Notes under the pieces: generated by a model
The model's input: the letters and a program-made list of their open reading frames with translations, nothing else
What the model was told of the DNA's origin: nothing
Database searches by the model: none
Translations under genes and position numbers: made by a program
Source of the DNA: M55B112 sp040903745
GTDB lineage: Bacteria > Bacteroidota > Bacteroidia > Bacteroidales > GCA-2748055
Assembly (NCBI GenBank): GCA_040903745.1
Contig: JBBDUV010000072.1
Coordinates: 1-64,000, forward strand
DNA length: 64,000 nucleotides
Reading direction: 5' to 3'
Shown: piece by piece, positions 45,602 through 54,800 of the stretch
Layout of the letters: each line of letters opens with the position of its first letter
Numbering within the stretch: position 1 is the stretch's first letter

Positions 45602-45772
45602 TTAAAGGAGGTTCGGCGAGCCCTCATCATCGTACAGTTCGCTACCGAATAATTTATTGGTTTCACCGAGCTCATCGCCAAGGCGATTTCGGTTCATGTC
45701 CTTCTGCCTTTGCACCGCTGAACCTTTAGCTCGGCGAAGCCAAATATCTTTCCTCAATGATGAGGGGTTCAT
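45602..45772 (-). repeat. Dispersed element with DIWLRRA micro-ORF, copy 2
   Basis: On the minus strand ATG at 45772 opens a 56-codon frame beginning MNPSSLRKDIWLRRAKG and ending DDEGSPNLL with TAA at 45602-45604. Its first 45 bp match 18464-18508. A 10-bp inverted repeat, CCCTCATCAT (45621-45630) with ATGATGAGGG (45757-45766), bounds it. It lies 93 bp upstream of the Fur/PerR start and is co-directional. The remaining gene-free DNA between 45773 and 46021 shows no recognisable gene. Confidence 0.6.
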
Positions 45773-46021
45773 CGGCATTTCCCTTAAGGTGAATCATTCT
45801 TGTTTAAGAACAAATATACTATATTTTTCTGTTAAAAAAAAATGTCAAAAGGGATATAGCTCGTGGTCGGCAGGGTGCAGTTCACGATGGACTCATCGCC
45901 GGGCCCTCTGAATACCGGGGCAGGCTTTGCAGGCCGCAGAGAACTACTATTTTGCTTATATGCGAATTACAAAATGCTGTCAATATCCGGTTATGAAAAC
46001 CCAATGCTTTTTGTCAGGAGA

Positions 46022-47203
46022 TTATTCGTACCAGTTTACAACTATTTTGGGATATTTTACCATGGATGAGCTATGTGTAACAATGAACAGCTCCAGGTCC
46101 AATTCACCCGATCCATTAAAAACAATCGGTATTATAAGGTCTGTTCCATCATAATCCATCAGGAAGATTCTCCGGTTATCTTCAGTATACCAATCAACCC
46201 CGCTAGCCACAAAGTTGTCTGAATTCGAAGTAATTCTTATTTGAATATTTGAAATATCAGAATTTTCTTCTCCTTGAATTGCAATTGCATAAGTACTTTC
46301 AATATCAATTATAACAGAATCTCCGGAAATAATCAGGTTTTCATACCCGCTGGCCGTTTCAGGAAAAGCAACATCAAAAATGTTCCCGTAAGAATTCAAT
46401 TTTTTAAAGTTTTTCAGGAATTGCTTTCCCTGATAAGGTTCAATGGATTTTCCAAACTCAGAATATCGGCTGGTCAGATTTTCAATGACCTCTTCAATAC
46501 TTAATACCAATCCACTTGTTCCTAATGTTTTCCGTATCATTTCATTCTCAATTACGCCGTTATCTTTGAAATCACCTGCCAGCATGGTAAGAAATTCGGA
46601 AAAATTCAATCCGGAACCAATGTTCGACTGAATGATGGAAGATACCAATAGCAGCATACCACCATTTAAATCTGGTGAACTTAAGTCCAAATGTTCAGGT
46701 TTGTTATAATCATTGACCTCTATATAAAAGAGTGCCAGCAATTCTTCATAGGCCTGCTCACAGGCCTGACTAAAATCCATCCCATCTTTAACCAACTCAA
46801 AAGTCCGTGCCTGAACCATGTGAGTTATCAAATTTACATTGATGATGGAATCATCTGAAATATCTGCAATTGTGTGCAAAATAATCTCCTCCAGCGCGTT
46901 TACTCCACCACGTACCTCATTGTAATATTCACCTTCAACTTTGAGCTGGATATAGGATGATTCAAAAACAACATTAGGAAAAGCAAAGTATCCAAAGTTA
47001 TCCTCTATAGTTGAAAAGAAAACTTTACCTGTTGGATCCAATTCGTCATCCAACTCCATAATAGTAACTTCAGAGCCTATAAGAAAGGGGCCCTTCTGAG
47101 CATATCCTGATAAATTATATGTCTTTGAGGCACCATCATCGGGTCCCTTTTGACAAGAACACAGGAAAGTTAAAGCTAACAACAGTACACCAATAATTTT
47201 CAT
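46022..47203 (-). CDS. Lipoprotein of unknown function
   Basis: A 393-residue lipoprotein (MKIIGVLLLALTFLCSCQKG). The region after the lipobox (TYNLSGYAQKGPFLIGSEVT) resembles a beta-sandwich surface domain, followed by a helical middle (about 110-260) and a beta-rich end. YAQKGPF near the N-terminus is a motif I have seen in Bacteroidota surface lipoproteins, without a known role. The ATG at 47203 is preferred to the one at 47248 because it starts the signal. The DNA is AT-rich. The next gene upstream is another lipoprotein on the same strand. Confidence 0.75.
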   Translation of the reverse strand: MKIIGVLLLALTFLCSCQKGPDDGASKTYNLSGYAQKGPFLIGSEVTIMELDDELDPTGKVFFSTIEDNFGYFAFPNVVFESSYIQLKVEGEYYNEVRGGVNALEEIILHTIADISDDSIINVNLITHMVQARTFELVKDGMDFSQACEQAYEELLALFYIEVNDYNKPEHLDLSSPDLNGGMLLLVSSIIQSNIGSGLNFSEFLTMLAGDFKDNGVIENEMIRKTLGTSGLVLSIEEVIENLTSRYSEFGKSIEPYQGKQFLKNFKKLNSYGNIFDVAFPETASGYENLIISGDSVIIDIESTYAIAIQGEENSDISNIQIRITSNSDNFVASGVDWYTEDNRRIFLMDYDGTDLIIPIVFNGSGELDLELFIVTHSSSMVKYPKIVVNWYE

Positions 47204-47307
47204 GATATTCAGTTTTATATTTATTAAGTCAGGCAGATTTGACAACAAATCCTTGCCTTGTCTCCATCATATAGTTACGGGCTAATCAGTTTCCGGTTTT
47301 TAAGCAG

Positions 47308-48639
47308 TTAATTAATTCTTATCAGATTGTTGTATTCTCTGTCTGAAGATTGAGTGAGTATCTGAATATTATCCTCAGCATCAACAATACCCGTAACATA
47401 CATTTCATCTGAGAGCCTTAGGGCACTGAAGATAATGTCACCGTTTTCATTGAACTCATAATCCTTCACTTCTAAATCGCCCGGAAAATCAATGTGTGTA
47501 TAGCTGTTTAACAGGTATGAATCGCCGTCAATCTTCTCAAAATTATTCAAGTCAACTTTATACAAATCAAATGATATTGAAGCTTGACTTGTTAAATATA
47601 AAAAATGGCCACTAATTGTCTTAACATACAATTCGTTGGTAGTAAAAAGCTCATCATCAATGAATAAATCATATACTTCTTGGGTCTCTTCGAAAATCAT
47701 ACTCCCTGCCAGTTTCCATGATTCATGTATTCCAGGGGAGAAAATTTGTGTGGTTTTCTCATCAGGATTTCTATAAATATACAGCCAGGCCTCAGGGCAA
47801 TTGACCGAAGCAAATGGTGAGAATTTTAGTTTTTCTTCTTCGATGGTTAAATATCCAATAGAATCATAAACGGAAGCCATCACTTTGTCATCATATGTAT
47901 TCCACATACAATAGAATTGTGTATGAATATCAGATACTGCTAAGCCGCCACCAAACTTTTTAACTTTCGTATATGGATATTTGTAATAATAACAGTTCCC
48001 ATCTAAATCAATAAAGTATGAATAGTATTCTTCCCCTGATGGCAAATATCCTTCTTGTGAGTATCCATTTTCTGTTTCAGCCAATTTGAAAACATTACCG
48101 GATTGACTATTAATATTTGCCGCATCATAATATACATTTCCATATTTATCTGTCTGAATCTCGTTTTGATTCAGGTAGTAGGACTTGTCAGTTGGGTAAT
48201 GTCCGTTAAAATTAAACAGTGCCCCATCGCTGGAGCGGATCAATAAAGAGTATAATGTTTGAGGTTCACTATTGGAGGAATCCAAATACAATTTAAAGTT
48301 CCCCTTTAAGCAGAGCAATTCCTCTTTTAATTCCAGCATTTTAAAGACAGTAAACTCTGAGAATATTGAATCGATTTCATTGCCAAACGCATCAAGCAAT
48401 CGCACCTTTTCCTCTGAAATATTATCTCCATCAAGGTTGATTTTGTACAACTCATGGCCCGTATAGCCTGACTTTTTATCGCCAGCTGATTTTAAGACCA
48501 AATAATCTGCATTAGCGATGTCAATGCCAAACACAACCTTTGAATCATTAATCTCCTCTGTAGGATTTCCAGGATACTCTTTTTCACAACCGATGAATAG
48601 CAATAAGAGAACTAGGATGGATAGAAGTGGGGCTTTCAT
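47308..48639 (-). CDS. Lipoprotein of unknown function, propeller-like
   Basis: A 443-residue lipoprotein (lipobox FIGC). It contains many short beta-strand segments with aromatic and Asp/Asn turns (LYKINLDGDNISEEKVRLLD, DGALFNFNGHYPTDKSYYL, YGNVYYDAANINSQSG), which suggests a beta-propeller. No enzyme motif is seen. It precedes the 393-residue lipoprotein gene on the same strand with a 104-bp gap, so the two may form a surface-protein pair. Confidence 0.75.
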   Translation of the reverse strand: MKAPLLSILVLLLLFIGCEKEYPGNPTEEINDSKVVFGIDIANADYLVLKSAGDKKSGYTGHELYKINLDGDNISEEKVRLLDAFGNEIDSIFSEFTVFKMLELKEELLCLKGNFKLYLDSSNSEPQTLYSLLIRSSDGALFNFNGHYPTDKSYYLNQNEIQTDKYGNVYYDAANINSQSGNVFKLAETENGYSQEGYLPSGEEYYSYFIDLDGNCYYYKYPYTKVKKFGGGLAVSDIHTQFYCMWNTYDDKVMASVYDSIGYLTIEEEKLKFSPFASVNCPEAWLYIYRNPDEKTTQIFSPGIHESWKLAGSMIFEETQEVYDLFIDDELFTTNELYVKTISGHFLYLTSQASISFDLYKVDLNNFEKIDGDSYLLNSYTHIDFPGDLEVKDYEFNENGDIIFSALRLSDEMYVTGIVDAEDNIQILTQSSDREYNNLIRIN

Positions 48640-48794
48640 ATTTCAGTCCATATAAATGAATGATGTGAATTTCTTCACTTAGGTTGCGTTATTATTTTTA
48701 CGAATGGCTCCAATCAGACGGTTCCTGTTGTATAAATTTATGCATTTATTCCGCAAAATACAAATCGCCTTCATGTTGTGAATTATTGCAAATA

Positions 48795-48823
48795 GGATTG
48801 CTCCTGTTCTTTCAGGACAATCC
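48795..48823. terminator. Hairpin terminator near pabC 3' end
   Basis: GGATTGCTCCTG, loop, CAGGACAATCC forms an 11-bp stem with one bulged C. A run of nine T follows on the plus strand and a weaker TATTTG on the minus strand. It lies 67 bp past the pabC stop. The stem resembles that downstream of katG (GGAYTGCT...TTTCAGGnCAATCC). Confidence 0.6.
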
Positions 48824-48889
48824 GATATTTTTTTTTGAATAAATAATTTCTTTTTTCTTCATCATACATATTCATCAGGCGGATCGCTT

Positions 48890-49486
48890 TTACACAATCT
48901 GCTCCACCGGCAGCTCCTCCTGCGCATCAAAAGCGAGCATGGCGTTGATCAGTTTGAATGACCTGCAATAACCCAGGTCGTCTGCCTTGATGTCTGCCTC
49001 AACAATCACTCCCTCATGCACCAGCCTGTTCCGACAGGTGCCTGCCAGCAGCGGATAGAGCGGCGTGACCCACCGCTCGCCGTTAAACAATGCAATATTG
49101 GTATAGGAGGTGTCGGTGATCCTGCCGTTTCGAACGATCAGGATATCGTCACAGTCACCCCGCTGCTTCAGCAACTCCTCCAGCGCATAACGATCCGTAT
49201 ACTTCATCGAGTATTCCAGGTGATCGCCGGTCATCAGCCGTAGCGTCTCTATCTTACGGGGGGCATACACCGAAAACTCTGTCGTCCAGCTCGTCCGTCC
49301 ATACAAAAACCGGCACTTCACAACCCCGCTCCCAAACTCCTCCGGCACCTGCAGCAAGGTCTTCAGCAACGGTGCTCCTGGTCGTCCGAAATAGCGCAAA
49401 AAGGCATCGTCCATCCTGGACTGGTGCCACCCGAGGTGCTGAGGCAGCCCCTCTTCGATTCGTATCGTTTCAAATAGTGGGAACAT
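48890..49486 (-). CDS. pabC: Aminotransferase class IV (aminodeoxychorismate lyase)
   Basis: A 198-residue PLP enzyme of the class IV fold, probably releasing pyruvate from aminodeoxychorismate to give p-aminobenzoate for folate. It begins MFPLFETIRIEEGLPQHLGW, with GRITDTSYTNIALFNGERWV (typical NGxITExxxxNI) and TPLYPLLAGTCRNRLV. It is shorter than the usual 270 residues, as in the compact Bacteroidota forms. The pabB gene lies upstream on the same strand with a 169-bp gap, which supports the assignment. Confidence 0.85.
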   Translation of the reverse strand: MFPLFETIRIEEGLPQHLGWHQSRMDDAFLRYFGRPGAPLLKTLLQVPEEFGSGVVKCRFLYGRTSWTTEFSVYAPRKIETLRLMTGDHLEYSMKYTDRYALEELLKQRGDCDDILIVRNGRITDTSYTNIALFNGERWVTPLYPLLAGTCRNRLVHEGVIVEADIKADDLGYCRSFKLINAMLAFDAQEELPVEQIV

Positions 49487-49655
49487 CTTCTTTTCTAGTT
49501 ATACGAATTAATAATCGCTTATAAGAATCTGGTTTTGGGCCCGGCATTACAAAACCTGTAATAATTGCATTACGCCAAATTAAAAAAAAGTCTCTTAAAA
49601 TAACCATATCTTATCGGAAACTGTCCCTGCTATACAGTGACCGCACAGGCAATAT

Positions 49656-50864
49656 TCAAGACCTGACAATCGGAACATATACCTTTTCTATCATCTCCCG
49701 ATACTCAGCTGCGGCCTCACTGTGCCCCGTAATTCCACCTCCGCTTCTGAATTGCAATCCCCCGTTCGCCTTACCCCTGTTCGTCTTACGTCCGCTCGCC
49801 TGCTTTCCGGTAGTCTTCCCGGAAGCATTTCCAACATCCTTCCCAGTCCCTACCCGCTCAATATACCGGATCATCACCGCACTGTCGACCGCCTCTCCGT
49901 CAAATATACCAAAAATCCCGGTGAAAAATCCACGCTTCTGCCCCTCTGCCTCCGCGATGATCTCCACCGTTTTCAACTTTGGCGCACCGCTGATCGATCC
50001 GGCCGGCAGCATCCGGAGCAAGAGCTCCCCGAGCCCCGACCGCCAACCACTCCCGAGCCGACCCTCAATCTCCGAGCTCACCTGCAGCAGCTCCCCCTGG
50101 TGCGTCCTGATCCGGTCGATATACCTGAACCGCGCCACCTGCACATCGGCCGCCACCATCGACAAGTCGTTGCGAATCAGATCTACAATCGTGTTATGCT
50201 CCCACAGCTCCTTCTCGTTCTCCAGCAACCGCCGCTCAGCATCCGGCAACGCCGCATCTATCGTCCCCTTCATCGGAAACGACCGGATGGTATTCCCTCC
50301 AATCGTCACAAACGTCTCCGGCGAAAAAACCACAAACCGGTCACCAAACAACAGCCTGTAAGGCGCCGCACTCGCATGAAATATCTGCTCCAGCCCCAGG
50401 TCCGTCTCCACCGGCGTCGGAAAAGTGAGGTTCAATAAAAAGGAGTTCCCATGCAAAATATGCTTTTTTACCAGGCTGAACGCCTTTTCATACCGGGGGA
50501 ACGCCATAGGAACCGCCTCAAACCGGAATTTCGGCGGTGCAGTAGCCCACATATCCGGTGGTTCGGCATCCCGGGACCCCGGTCCAGGTTCAACACTGAG
50601 CCCCGGCAGGACCCCGTTCCGACCCCCCTGTGGAGCACCTGCCCCGGTACCCCTCCCAGACTCAGACATTTGCTTCCGCGAAATCCCAACCCCTGCACCG
50701 GAGTAATTGGTCCGCCCATTAATATTATAGAAAATACCCTGACCCGCTGCCTCCTCCGGACGAAAAATCAGGAACTGCTCCAGCTCATAATCGATCATGA
50801 ACAGGAAAGACGTTCCCTCTTCAGCCCATGCATTACAATTTTCAATAAACTGTGACTTTCGCAT
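49656..50864 (-). CDS. pabB: Aminodeoxychorismate synthase component I with two insertions
   Basis: A chorismate-binding enzyme that aminates chorismate to 4-amino-4-deoxychorismate. Signatures are NSFLLNLTFPTPV, SFPMKGTIDAALPDAE, NTIVDLIRNDLSMVA, GSISGAPKLKTVEII, GFFTGIFGIFDG and SGGGITGHSEAAAEY. The length is about 400 residues, against about 325 for its compact relatives. Two low-complexity stretches account for the excess: residues 63-119 (Gly/Pro/Ser/Arg-rich) and 347-376 (Gly/Lys/Thr/Asn-rich), numbered from an alternative ATG at 50891. Both fall between conserved strands. The ATG at 50864 (MRKSQFIEN) is the more natural start. No pabA gene is in the window. Confidence 0.9.
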   Translation of the reverse strand: MRKSQFIENCNAWAEEGTSFLFMIDYELEQFLIFRPEEAAGQGIFYNINGRTNYSGAGVGISRKQMSESGRGTGAGAPQGGRNGVLPGLSVEPGPGSRDAEPPDMWATAPPKFRFEAVPMAFPRYEKAFSLVKKHILHGNSFLLNLTFPTPVETDLGLEQIFHASAAPYRLLFGDRFVVFSPETFVTIGGNTIRSFPMKGTIDAALPDAERRLLENEKELWEHNTIVDLIRNDLSMVAADVQVARFRYIDRIRTHQGELLQVSSEIEGRLGSGWRSGLGELLLRMLPAGSISGAPKLKTVEIIAEAEGQKRGFFTGIFGIFDGEAVDSAVMIRYIERVGTGKDVGNASGKTTGKQASGRKTNRGKANGGLQFRSGGGITGHSEAAAEYREMIEKVYVPIVRS

Positions 50865-50902
50865 ACACCAAATCCTGATCTGAATCTTCAAGAGATTCAG
50901 TT

Positions 50903-51274
50903 TTAATTGCGATCGGATAATTTTTCATGTCCAATTATTTGATTATTGTCTATCTCAATCAAATCATATGAGTTAAATAGATCAATGAGAGTTTCAAAAT
51001 GATTATCAAATAACTGAATAAGAGCTTTGTTAATTATGTTACCAGTCGTAACAAGTAATAATTTTGAAGGAACACCATGTATTAAGTGTGAATCGAGAAA
51101 ATCAGAATCCTTTGTTATTACAATCCGATTTTGTTCAATTGAAATCTTTCTTATCTCCTTATCTTTTGTTCTTTCCTTATCAGGCAAATCATCGGTATGA
51201 ATAACATCATATCCCCTATCTTTTAATGATTTGGCTAATTTAAAAGGTAAATTTGCATCAAGTAGAAATCTCAT
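50903..51274 (-). CDS. DUF5615 PIN-like toxin
   Basis: A 123-residue PIN-like nuclease domain. MRFLLDANLPFKLAKSLKDRG places the first acidic residue (Asp in LLDAN), VIHTDDLPDKERTKDKEI the middle, and IVITKDSDFLD the second acidic cluster. DUF5615 proteins pair with DUF433 antitoxins; here the start codon overlaps the DUF433 stop by 4 bp (ATGA). It is presumed to be an RNase-type toxin, with no direct evidence. Confidence 0.88.
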   Translation of the reverse strand: MRFLLDANLPFKLAKSLKDRGYDVIHTDDLPDKERTKDKEIRKISIEQNRIVITKDSDFLDSHLIHGVPSKLLLVTTGNIINKALIQLFDNHFETLIDLFNSYDLIEIDNNQIIGHEKLSDRN

Positions 51275-51507
51275 GCAACAATCCTATGTATTGTTTTTAC
51301 TTTTGTTAATTGTGAAGCAAATGTCAAACAAGCCTTGATATCATCAATCTCAAGTGCGGGATAATCATCAATTATTTCTATATCACTCATACCTGCAGAT
51401 AATAAATCAAGAATCAAATCAACTGTATATCTAGTATTACGTATGGTGGGTCTCCCATTACATATCTCAGGATTTAACGTTATTCTATTTATCAAATTCC
51501 TATTCAT
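51271..51507 (-). CDS. DUF433 antitoxin
   Basis: A 78-residue DUF433 protein with INRITLNPEICNGRPTIRNT and VDLILDLLSAGMSDIEIIDD, a small helix-turn-helix fold. First gene of a two-gene toxin-antitoxin operon; the 4-bp overlap with DUF5615 suggests translational coupling. It probably binds its own promoter. Confidence 0.9.
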   Translation of the reverse strand: MNRNLINRITLNPEICNGRPTIRNTRYTVDLILDLLSAGMSDIEIIDDYPALEIDDIKACLTFASQLTKVKTIHRIVA

Positions 51508-51580
51508 ATTTTTTAATCAAATATACAAAAATTTATCTTGTATTCAAGCCAATTAGTAGGTACACGCAGGGCCGACGCAT

Positions 51581-51712
51581 TTAAATTCGAAGAATTTTTA
51601 GTAGAAACTGATTATCCCGGGCAGCCACCAACCTTTTATTCTTAATACTTATGTTTTTGGAGCCCTCTGACTTCAATAGGTTTAGAGCTATCTTCTCCAG
51701 TAGTGCGAAGTT
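51581..51712 (-). mobile_element. ISAs1-family transposase remnant (C-terminus)
   Basis: On the minus strand the frame reads NNFALLEKIALNLLKSEGSK, NISIKNKRLVAARDNQFL and LKILRI before the stop. This is the typical C-terminal end of ISAs1-type DDE transposases (ALNLLK...SIKNKRLxAxxDxxFLLKIL). The GWD usual near the end is ARD here and upstream frames carry no DDE domain, so only about 43 codons persist. No terminal inverted repeats are seen. The rest of the gap 51508-51845 is empty. Confidence 0.65.
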
Positions 51713-51845
51713 GTTTGCAGGAGACTTAATGAAAGGATGCATGGGGCAGAAAGCCTGGGCCAAAAAAATATGCCAGTGAGGAACCATGGAGCTGAGGACC
51801 TGCAGTATCCATTTTTTCTGTAAGTTTGCAGCGGCAAAAAAAAGC

Positions 51846-54800
51846 ATGTTTCAGAACCCGTACATACACCACCCATACACCCCCGAAATCGTGCAGGCAC
51901 TGCAGGAGAGAAGGAGCAATGTATACCACCTGAAAGGGCTCACCGGCTCTTCAAAAGCGGCGCTGTTCCAGTCAGTCGTGACAACCATGAAGGGCAACCA
52001 CCTCATTCTGTTTCACGACAAGGAGGAGGCGGCCTATTTCTATACCGACCTGGTGAACCTCGAGGGAACACCCAACCGCACCCTCTTCTTCCCCTCCTCC
52101 TACAAACGCTCGGTGCAGTACCGGCAGACCGACGAGGCCAATATCATCACCCGAACACAAACGCTCAAACGACTCAGCGAGCAGCGTGCCGCCAGCTTCA
52201 TCATCTCCTATGCCGATGCGATGCTCGAACGGGTGATCACACGCGCCGAACTTGGACGGAACACGCTGGAGATCAAAACAGGCGAGCAGCTTAGCATGGA
52301 TTTCCTCCATGAGGTGCTGGAGACCTACCAGTTCCAGCTGGTCGACTTTGTCTATGAGCCCGGACAGTACGCCATCAGGGGCGGTCTGACCGATATATTC
52401 TCTTTCTCCTCGAGCCGGCCCTGTCGCATCGACTTTTTCGGCGATGAGGTCGATACCATCCGCTTTTTTGATGTGGAGTCGCAACGCTCCGACGAACAGA
52501 TAAAAAAGGTCTCTATCATCCCCAATATCCAGTGGGAGAAGGAGCTCGGCGAAAAACGGGTCTCCTTCCTGGAGTTTATCCCCTCCAATACCACCGTTTG
52601 GCTCGACGACCTGGAGCTGATTGTCCACCAGATGACAGAGATTTACGACCGGGCCGACGCCGGCGGAAAGGACGATCTCCCCCTCCCGAAAGAGGAGCTG
52701 CTCACCAGCGGCGCCAATATTTACAAACAACTGGAAGAGTTCAGCCGCGTGGAGTTCACCCGCCCGGTGCTCACACCCGCCGCCGGTAGCTGGCAGTTCA
52801 GCACGGCACCCCAACCGCCCTTCAACAAGGACTTCGACCTGCTGGCAAAGGTGCTCGAGGAGAACAGCGCAGCAGGCATCAACAATTTTATCCTCTTCGA
52901 CAGCGCGAAACAGCTCGAAAGGATCCGCTCCATCTTCGATGAGATCAACCCGGAACTCACCTACAAAGAGGGCACCCCCACCCTGCACGAAGGGTTCACC
53001 GACCACGACCTGCAGCTGGCCATCTATACCGACCACCAGATCTTCGACCGGTACCACAAGTTCAAGCTGCACGACCGCTTCACACGCAAGGAGGCGCTGT
53101 CGGTGAAAGAGCTCTCCGGACTCCATCCGGGCGATTACGTGGTGCATGTCGACCACGGGATCGGTATGTTCGGCGGACTCGAACGGATCGATATCAATGG
53201 CCGGAAGCAGGAGACGGTGCGGCTCGTCTACAAGGACAACGACGTGCTGTACGTCAACATCCACTCGCTGCACAAAATCTCGAAGTACAAGGGCAAAGAG
53301 GGACAGGCTCCCAGGGTCTACAAGCTCGGCACCGGGGCCTGGCAGAAGCTGAAGCAGAAGACCAAAAGCAAGGTGAAGGATATTGCCGGCGAGCTGATCG
53401 CGCTTTATGCAAAACGGCGCGAGCAGAAGGGGTTCGCCTTTTCGCCCGATACGTACATGCAGACAGAGCTCGAGGCTTCGTTCATCTACGAGGATACCCC
53501 CGATCAGCTAAAAGCCACCAACGATACCAAAAGCGGCATGGAGGCGGAGTTCCCGATGGATCGCCTGGTATGCGGCGACGTGGGATTCGGGAAGACAGAG
53601 GTGGCGATCAGGGCCGCGTTCAAGGCGGTAACCGATGGTAAGCAGGTGGCGGTGCTGGTGCCTACCACCGTGCTGGCGTTCCAGCATTATAACACCTTCA
53701 GCAGCCGGCTGAAAGAGTTCCCTTGCACCGTCGATTATATCAGCCGGTTCAGAACCGCTGCCGAGCAGACCAAAATACGCAGGCAACTGCAGGAGGGATC
53801 GCTCGACATTGTGATCGGAACACACAAGCTGGTGAGTCAGCAGATAAAATTCAACGACCTCGGACTGCTGATCATCGATGAGGAGCAGAAGTTCGGCGTG
53901 TCGGTGAAGGAGAAGCTGAAGCAGATCAAACTGAACGTCGATACCCTCACCCTCACGGCAACCCCCATACCACGTACGCTGCAGTTCTCATTGATGGGGG
54001 CGCGCGACCTCTCGATCATCAATACCCCGCCACCGAACCGCCATCCTATTATTACCGAGCTGCACCCATTCAATGAAGATCTGATCAGGGAGGCGATCGA
54101 CTATGAGGTGAGCAGGGGCGGACAGGTATTCATTATCCACAACAGGGTGCAGAATATCGGAGAGGTGAAGGAGATGGTCGACAAGCTGGTTCCCGATGTG
54201 CGGACCGTTGTAGCGCACGGACAGATGGACGGCAAAGAACTGGAGAAGGTAATGCTTGGTTTCATGGTGGGAGATTATGACGTGCTCATTGCCACCTCGA
54301 TCATCGAATCGGGACTCGATATTCCCAACACAAATACAATAATTATCAACAACGCCCACCACTTCGGACTAAGCGATCTGCACCAGCTCAGGGGACGGGT
54401 CGGCCGGTCGAACAAAAAGGCGTTTTGCTACCTGTTTGCACCCCACATCACGCTGCTCACACAAGAGGCGAGGCGAAGACTACGGGCCATCGAGGAGCAT
54501 TCCGGACTGGGCAGCGGAATGAGCATCGCCATGCAGGACCTGGACATCCGCGGGGCAGGAAACCTGCTGGGAGCGGAGCAGAGCGGATTCATCGCCGATA
54601 TCGGTTTCGAAACCTACCACAAGATCCTCAACGAAGCGGTACAAGAGCTCAAAGAGGGGGTGTTCTCCGATCTTTTCGAACAGGAAAAGCAGGAGGCTAC
54701 AGACGGCTCTTCAACCTTTACCGGCGAGTGCCATATCGATACGGACCTCGAGCTGCTCTTCCCGGAATCCTATATCTCCAGCGTTACCGAACGGATGCGC

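Noticed and set aside
49722..50438. 238-residue frame antisense to pabB
   Set aside because: Pro/Arg-rich shadow of a well-supported gene with intact family motifs.
51972..53273. 433-residue frame antisense to mfd
   Set aside because: It lies wholly inside a conserved gene, has no recognisable motif, and is explained by the GC-rich codon bias of mfd.
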